Shown: positions 1 to 2,718 of the stretch, one piece after another
Layout: every line of letters begins with the position of its first letter
Numbering within the stretch: the stretch's first letter is position 1
Assembly: GCA_964558295.1 (NCBI GenBank)
Contig: CAZLDQ010000309.1
Span: forward strand, 1-5,339
Direction of reading: 5' to 3'
DNA length: 5,339 nt
Origin: JBDKTH01 sp964558295
Lineage (GTDB): Bacteria; Planctomycetota; Planctomycetia; Pirellulales; Thermoguttaceae
Made by a program: the position numbers and the translations under genes
The notes under the pieces: model-generated
The model's input: only the letters and a program-made list of their open reading frames with translations
The model's database searches: none
Told to the model about the DNA's origin: nothing

Positions 1-47
1 CGGATGTCCTCGCTGGTAAGGACCTGAATCGGCTTGTAGTTCATCAT
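1..47 (-). CDS. 5' end of a fourth operon gene, possibly a DUF190 (PII-like) protein
   Basis: Only the first 15 codons lie in the window; the rest continues past the left edge. The readable N-terminus is MMNYKPIQVLTSEDI. An AAAGG ribosome site (55-59) sits 7 nt upstream of the ATG, and the gene starts 12 nt after the crcB stop codon, so it is almost certainly co-transcribed with crcB. The short N-terminus resembles, from memory, the opening strand of DUF190-family proteins, small ferredoxin-fold PII-like proteins often encoded next to crcB. That assignment rests mainly on gene neighbourhood and about a dozen residues. The presence of a coding start is well supported; the family name is tentative. 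Confidence 0.45.
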   Translation of the reverse strand, partial: MMNYKPIQVLTSEDI

Positions 48-59
48 AACCAAGCCTTT

Positions 60-434
60 CTACAGCACTTTTGCCAACCACAGTCCCACCAGGACCAGCA
101 CCAGCCCACCGGCGTTATTGGCGACAAAGTTGATTCCCGCCAGGGATCGGAACCCCGCGTTGGCGATATTCACCGTCTCGACGGCAAAGCTGGAAAACGT
201 CGTCAACGCGCCGAGAAAGCCGGTCACAAAGAACAGACGCACCGACGGCGTCAGCCAGGCCATCCGTTCGGCCAAGCCGAATACCAACCCGATCAGGAAA
301 CATCCAACCATATTCACGATCAGCGTACCCCAGGGGAATCCGCTTCCCCAGAGCCTTGCCGCCAACAGGTTCACACCATATCGACTGACGGCGCCGAGGC
401 AGCCGCCGAACATGACCAATACGAATTTCTCCAA
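60..434 (-). CDS. crcB: CrcB/FluC fluoride channel
   Basis: This is a small inner-membrane protein of the Fluc/CrcB family, which forms dual-topology dimers that let F- leave the cytoplasm. From the TTG at 434 it has 124 residues, the usual family length, and four hydrophobic segments. Visible signatures in order are GGCLGAVSRY (10-19), FPWGTLIVN ending at the pore asparagine N41, and TGFLGALTTFSSF (71-83). The last motif supplies the TTFS sodium-site region and the Phe-box residues F80 and F83. A longer reading frame reaches a TTG at 482, but it would overlap the usp stop and add 16 residues (RRSEFCWIGFAGRCC and so on) with no family match. The 434 start has AGGTG 4 nt upstream and places the GGxxGA motif at the normal distance. 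It is third in the operon, 34 nt after usp. Only one crcB copy is visible, which fits a homodimer. The identification is firm; the start codon is likely. Confidence 0.94.
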   Translation of the reverse strand: MEKFVLVMFGGCLGAVSRYGVNLLAARLWGSGFPWGTLIVNMVGCFLIGLVFGLAERMAWLTPSVRLFFVTGFLGALTTFSSFAVETVNIANAGFRSLAGINFVANNAGGLVLVLVGLWLAKVL

Positions 435-438
435 GCAA

Positions 439-443
439 CACCT
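439..443 (-). promoter_or_regulatory. Ribosome binding site for crcB (TTG start)
   Basis: AGGTG lies 4 nt before the TTG at 434. It is modest in strength and spacing. Together with the family length it favours the 124-residue product over the longer TTG start at 482. Confidence 0.4.
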
Positions 444-468
444 GCCCGCAAATCCAATCCAACAGAAC

Positions 469-894
469 TCACTTCTTCGCAATCAACACACTGCACGGCG
501 CGTGGTCACAGATCCGGTCGGCGGTGTCGCCCAACAACCGGCCCCACAGTTCCGAGTGGTCGCTATGGCCCACCACGATCAGATCATAACCACCTTCCTC
601 GGCGAACCTCAGAATGGCCTTCGCCGCGTGGCCCGATCTCGTTTCACAGGCAATCGCGATACCGTGTTCCCGAGCCACGTCCGCGACCTCTTTCTGACGC
701 TCCTTGAAGTACCCGTTCGCTGCTTCCGCCTCTTCCTCGGGCTCGCCCGGCAGATCGGTGTACCGCGGCAGCGGCTCGCGGACCCACAACGCCGTGATCT
801 TCGCACCGTACTCCCTCGCCAGCACGGCGGCACGGGCCAGCGCGGTCCGGCCCCCTTTGGAACCATCGTAACCGACCAAAATCTTCGTGAACAT
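469..894 (-). CDS. Universal stress protein, UspA family, single domain
   Basis: This 141-residue cytoplasmic protein is of normal length for one Usp domain. It opens with the family's first strand and nucleotide-site aspartate, KILVGYDGS (D10). The helix RTALARAAVLAREYGAKITA follows, then the strand DLIVVGHS and the C-terminal CSVLI strand. Usp proteins fold like MJ0577 and either bind ATP or do not. The ATP-binding signature is G-2x-G-9x-G-(S/T). Here the matching stretch is G109-HS-D112-HSELWGRLL-G122-D123, so the second glycine and the Ser/Thr are both aspartate. ATP binding may therefore be weakened or lost. The start is well set: AAAGGG (901-906) lies 6 nt before the ATG, and the antiporter stop is only 3 nt upstream, implying translational coupling. 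In this operon it probably acts as a stress or regulatory partner of the transporters; the sequence gives no ligand or target. Confidence 0.93.
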   Translation of the reverse strand: MFTKILVGYDGSKGGRTALARAAVLAREYGAKITALWVREPLPRYTDLPGEPEEEAEAANGYFKERQKEVADVAREHGIAIACETRSGHAAKAILRFAEEGGYDLIVVGHSDHSELWGRLLGDTADRICDHAPCSVLIAKK

Positions 895-897
895 ACT

Positions 898-2124
898 TCA
901 CCCTTTCACAGGATCGGACTGTATGGCTGGTCTGCGGGGGATGCGACGGCTGTACAGGCGGCCCCAGGCCGTCATCGTGCGAACCGTGGGCTGGAACAAT
1001 CTCTGAGCCAGCAGCGTCGGTACAAAAGCGCTCAGGATCACCACTGTCACCAGCATCGAGTACTGTTGCTGGCTGATGATCTTATTCTGCAAACCAAACA
1101 GGGCCGAGATGGTGCCGAATGTCAGCCCTGTGGACATCAGCAGCGACGTGTAGTGTGCCTCGCGCGACCGCATGAAGAAGTGGCGAGAGAGAGGCCACAC
1201 GGCGACGTATTTCGTCGCGATCTTCAACGCCAGTAGTACGCCGATCACGCCGATTCCCGCCAGCAAGGCAGGCAGCGACACGTACAATCCCGCCTTGATG
1301 AAGTAGAACGGCGTGAAGATGGCGAAGGCAATGCTTCGCATCCGATGCACGAGGGTCTTGTCCCGCAGGAAGACGCCGGCCACCACCAGGCCCAGCAGGT
1401 AGGCGGGCAGGACGGCCTCGCTCTTGGCAGTCGCGGCCAGCCCGCCCAGAAAGAAGAGCACCAGGAACAGGAATTTGACCTCGGGTTCGCTGACCCGTGT
1501 CTGGCCCAGTCGCGAGATGAAGAACTGCGTCCACCTCGGCATGAACCAGAGCACCACGGCGGAAATCACCACGAAGACGATCAGCCAGACGTTGAAGTCC
1601 GCGAACAACACGCCGAGGGCCAGCACCGTACCGAAGTCCGTGATGAAGCACGCCGCCAGCAACATCTTGCCCATCGCCGTACTGCCCAGTCCGCCTTCGA
1701 TCATCACGGCGTAGACCACCGCTACCGACGTGGTGGATAGGGCAATACCGGCGATCCACGCCTGGTGCAGCGGCCAGCCCAGCACGAATTGAGTGAAGAT
1801 CCAGATGCCCACAAACGGCAAGAAAAACGAAAGCACACCGATGCTCAGACTGGCCCGGAAACTTCCACGAAGCGAGGCCGGGTCGATTTCCGCGCCGGCC
1901 AGGAAGGTCAACACGCCGCTGCCCAGCATCGCCAGAAAGTTGGTCCACTCCGTAGTGTGGAGCACGGATGTTTGGCCCGTCGCGTGCAGGTTACCCATGA
2001 TGACACCCACCAGGATTTCGACCAACGCTACGGAAATCCCCGTGCGGATAGAAATAAGACTGGCAGCGAAGGCCAGTCCCATCCAGAACGCGGCGGTGAA
2101 CCAGATGTTCTCAGGCATAGCCAT
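898..2124 (-). CDS. CPA2-type (KefB/NapA-like) cation:proton antiporter, membrane domain only
   Basis: This 408-residue integral membrane protein has about 12-13 hydrophobic segments and starts typically for the family (ENIWFTAAFWMGLAF). The core ion-site region is TTSVAVVYAVMIEGG (131-145), an unwound-helix-type segment, followed by FITDFGTVLALG (160-171), whose D163 should be the ion-binding aspartate. The residue before it is T162, where relatives carry Asn, Asp or Gln. A lysine lies in FYFIKAGLYVSL (K277), near the helix that carries the stabilising lysine or arginine in NapA-like proteins. STGLTFGTISALFGL (331-345) is another family signature. There is no C-terminal RCK/TrkA domain, so the Kef-style ligand gating module is absent. 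The frame is open upstream to about 2313, but that extension looks non-membrane and unlike the family. The ATG at 2124 has GGAG 9 nt upstream; a second ATG at 2118 is possible. The transported cation cannot be read from sequence. As first gene behind a fluoride riboswitch, it may offset acidification by HF or move F- itself (inference). Confidence 0.9.
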   Translation of the reverse strand: MAMPENIWFTAAFWMGLAFAASLISIRTGISVALVEILVGVIMGNLHATGQTSVLHTTEWTNFLAMLGSGVLTFLAGAEIDPASLRGSFRASLSIGVLSFFLPFVGIWIFTQFVLGWPLHQAWIAGIALSTTSVAVVYAVMIEGGLGSTAMGKMLLAACFITDFGTVLALGVLFADFNVWLIVFVVISAVVLWFMPRWTQFFISRLGQTRVSEPEVKFLFLVLFFLGGLAATAKSEAVLPAYLLGLVVAGVFLRDKTLVHRMRSIAFAIFTPFYFIKAGLYVSLPALLAGIGVIGVLLALKIATKYVAVWPLSRHFFMRSREAHYTSLLMSTGLTFGTISALFGLQNKIISQQQYSMLVTVVILSAFVPTLLAQRLFQPTVRTMTAWGRLYSRRIPRRPAIQSDPVKG

Positions 2125-2293
2125 GGGTCCGATCTCCACTTTTCTGCCCTCGTGTTGTGGCGGACCCCAGGCCCAAACGACCTGGGGGAAGGGACACCCG
2201 TTGTTTGTTCGTGCAACTTGGAGGCGAAAACTGGACTTGGGTGTGCAGGACGATTTGTACTGCTGAGGAAATCCAGCTTGGCAGAGTGTGCAT
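2111..2293 (-). CDS. Possible 60-codon leader ORF overlapping the antiporter start
   Basis: I do not recognise this product. It begins MHTLPSWISSAVQIVLH and is neither clearly membrane nor signal-like. The case for translation is the start site: AAAGGAG (2301-2307) sits 7 nt before the ATG at 2293, a better site than that of any other gene here. The stop codon (2111-2113) lies 8 nt downstream of the antiporter ATG, so ribosomes finishing this ORF would terminate right at that start and could couple the two. The ribosome site lies in a predicted hairpin downstream of the fluoride aptamer, which suggests regulated translation. Another ATG in the same frame at 2338 would give 75 codons. Against it, the peptide composition looks like random GC-rich sequence, and the antiporter frame is also open through this stretch, so an open frame is weak evidence. 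It is more plausible as a regulatory leader than as a functional protein. Confidence 0.3.
   Translation of the reverse strand: MHTLPSWISSAVQIVLHTQVQFSPPSCTNKQRVSLPPGRLGLGSATTRGQKSGDRTHGYA
2134..2138 (-). promoter_or_regulatory. Ribosome binding site for the antiporter
   Basis: TGGAG (GGAG core at 2134-2137) lies 9 nt before the ATG at 2124 and would be 15 nt from the ATG at 2118. This favours 2124 as the start over both the second ATG and the upstream in-frame GTG at 2313. Confidence 0.55.
2165..2187 (-). promoter_or_regulatory. Hairpin in the leader upstream of the antiporter
   Basis: The arms CCCCAGG and CCTGGGG pair perfectly over 7 bp around a 9-nt loop. The element ends about 40 nt before the antiporter start and lies inside the possible leader ORF. 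No T-run follows on either strand, so it is not an intrinsic terminator. It could stall or guide ribosomes, stabilise the RNA, or be incidental in GC-rich DNA. Confidence 0.35.
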
Positions 2294-2294
2294 C

Positions 2295-2330
2295 CGACTT
2301 CTCCTTTCAACACCTGCTCCGGGGAAGTCG
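2295..2330 (-). promoter_or_regulatory. Hairpin masking a strong Shine-Dalgarno sequence
   Basis: CGACTTC (2324-2330) pairs perfectly with GAAGTCG (2295-2301). After one C-A mismatch, CC pairs with the GG of AAAGGAG (2301-2307), so the purine-rich ribosome site is partly buried in the 3' arm. The ATG at 2293 follows almost at once. This is the usual arrangement of a translational off-state hairpin. Its 5' arm (CTTCCCC) might instead pair with GGGAG freed from the preceding hairpin when fluoride binds. The pairing is read directly from sequence; the regulatory meaning is inferred. Confidence 0.5.
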
Positions 2331-2349
2331 TCTGACATTTTTTCAGGCT

Positions 2350-2383
2350 ACTCCCACCAGGAGGCTCAAGTCTTGGTAGGAGT
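2350..2383 (-). promoter_or_regulatory. Riboswitch expression-platform hairpin competing with the aptamer pseudoknot
   Basis: ACTCCTACCA (2374-2383) pairs over 10 bp, with one G-U wobble, to TGGTGGGAGT (2350-2359) around a 14-nt loop. Its 5' arm contains ACTCC, which the aptamer needs for its pseudoknot, so the hairpin and the ligand-bound fold exclude each other. The loop also contains CTTGAGC (2364-2370), the exact complement of GCTCAAG in the aptamer's second stem (2398-2404), a further competing contact. Downstream comes AGCCTGAAAAAATG, an A-run and not a U-run, so this is not a standard terminator. The 3' arm carries GGGAG, a possible ribosome site 12 nt before the ATG at 2338. Confidence 0.65.
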
Positions 2384-2430
2384 TATCAGCCCAAACGCTT
2401 GAGCGGTTGCGGTGAACTCCATCACCTCTC
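2374..2430 (-). promoter_or_regulatory. Fluoride riboswitch (crcB motif RNA)
   Basis: The minus-strand RNA matches the fluoride aptamer as I know it from the B. cereus and P. syringae examples. GGTG-ATGGAGTT-CACC (2411-2426) forms the first stem-loop. CAACC links it to a second stem, GCTCAA/TTGGGC (2389-2404), with loop GCGT. The hallmark GCTGATAACTCCTACC follows. GGAGTT in the first loop (2415-2420) is fully complementary to AACTCC (2379-2384), giving the 6-bp pseudoknot that encloses the Mg2+/F- site. A short CTCGG/CCGAG stem (2428-2432 with 2443-2447) lies just upstream. The aptamer begins about 29 nt after the predicted transcription start and stands before an operon containing crcB, the classic target. 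The class is confident; the mode of control is discussed under the downstream hairpins. Confidence 0.95.
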
Positions 2431-2461
2431 GGGAGATGTCTTCCGAGTCAAATGCACATGA

Positions 2462-2490
2462 AATTTACCCGATGCGGAAAGTTGTGTCAA
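2462..2490 (-). promoter_or_regulatory. Sigma70-type promoter of the fluoride operon
   Basis: The -35 box is TTGACA (2485-2490), an exact consensus match. The spacer is 17 nt and the -10 box is TAAATT (2462-2467), 4 of 6 matches. The predicted first base is the G near 2455. This leaves about 29 nt before the fluoride aptamer, a sensible layout for a riboswitch leader. No operator is evident. Confidence 0.75.
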
Positions 2491-2674
2491 CACTTCCAGA
2501 AGGGAGCTTCCGGCATTGTCCAAGGCGAAAATTCTAAAACGCTCCGGGAATCCTGTCACGAGGGGGCTGTTTTTCCCAGCCTTGTTGCAAAGAAGCGAAA
2601 GTCCTTAAAGAGCTTCCCATGGTATGGCTTCCTGGTATTTGGGGCGGTCTACCGGAAAGCGGCGTTCGTCATGA
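2491..2674. other. Intergenic stretch with no recognised gene
   Basis: This is the rest of the 594-nt gap between the two genes, upstream of the promoter. It is more AT-rich in places than its flanks. It holds a small 5-bp hairpin, GGCTG/CAGCC (2565-2581), with an A-rich loop on the minus strand, and only very short reading frames without good ribosome sites. I see no tRNA, insertion sequence or further promoter that I could defend. Confidence 0.5.
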
Positions 2675-2705
2675 CGTGCTCCGCCTTACGGTCAGGCGGA
2701 GCACG
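2675..2705 (-). terminator. 12-bp perfect hairpin after the large exported-protein gene (U-less terminator or repeat)
   Basis: CGTGCTCCGCCT and AGGCGGAGCACG (2675-2686 and 2694-2705) pair over 12 bp without mismatch around a 7-nt loop. The hairpin begins 13 nt after the stop codon of the upstream gene, where a terminator is expected. On neither strand does a T-run follow, so it is not a canonical intrinsic terminator. It may be a U-less terminator, a 3'-end stabiliser of the mRNA, or one copy of a dispersed palindromic repeat. Confidence 0.5.
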
Positions 2706-2718
2706 CCGCGTAGCTCAA

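Noticed and set aside
435..482. Longer crcB form starting at a TTG at 482
   Set aside because: It would overlap the end of usp, has no good ribosome site and adds residues absent from the family. The TTG at 434 gives the standard length.
118..1236. Long plus-strand open frame of 372 codons
   Set aside because: It lies antisense to crcB, usp and the antiporter, all of which have clear family motifs. Its translation is low-complexity, rich in Arg, Gln and His, and typical of the reverse strand of GC-rich genes.
2125..2313. N-terminal extension of the antiporter from a GTG at 2313
   Set aside because: The 63 extra residues do not resemble any antiporter N-terminus. They would span the leader hairpins, and the ATG at 2124 has its own ribosome site and gives the usual family start.
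2350..2383. Riboswitch hairpin as an intrinsic terminator
   Set aside because: The stem is strong, but the following bases on the RNA are A-rich, not U-rich. No other hairpin with a U-run lies before the antiporter.
2565..2581. Small hairpin with a T5 stretch on the plus strand as a terminator
   Set aside because: The T-run is in the loop and not after the stem, and the stem has only 5 bp.
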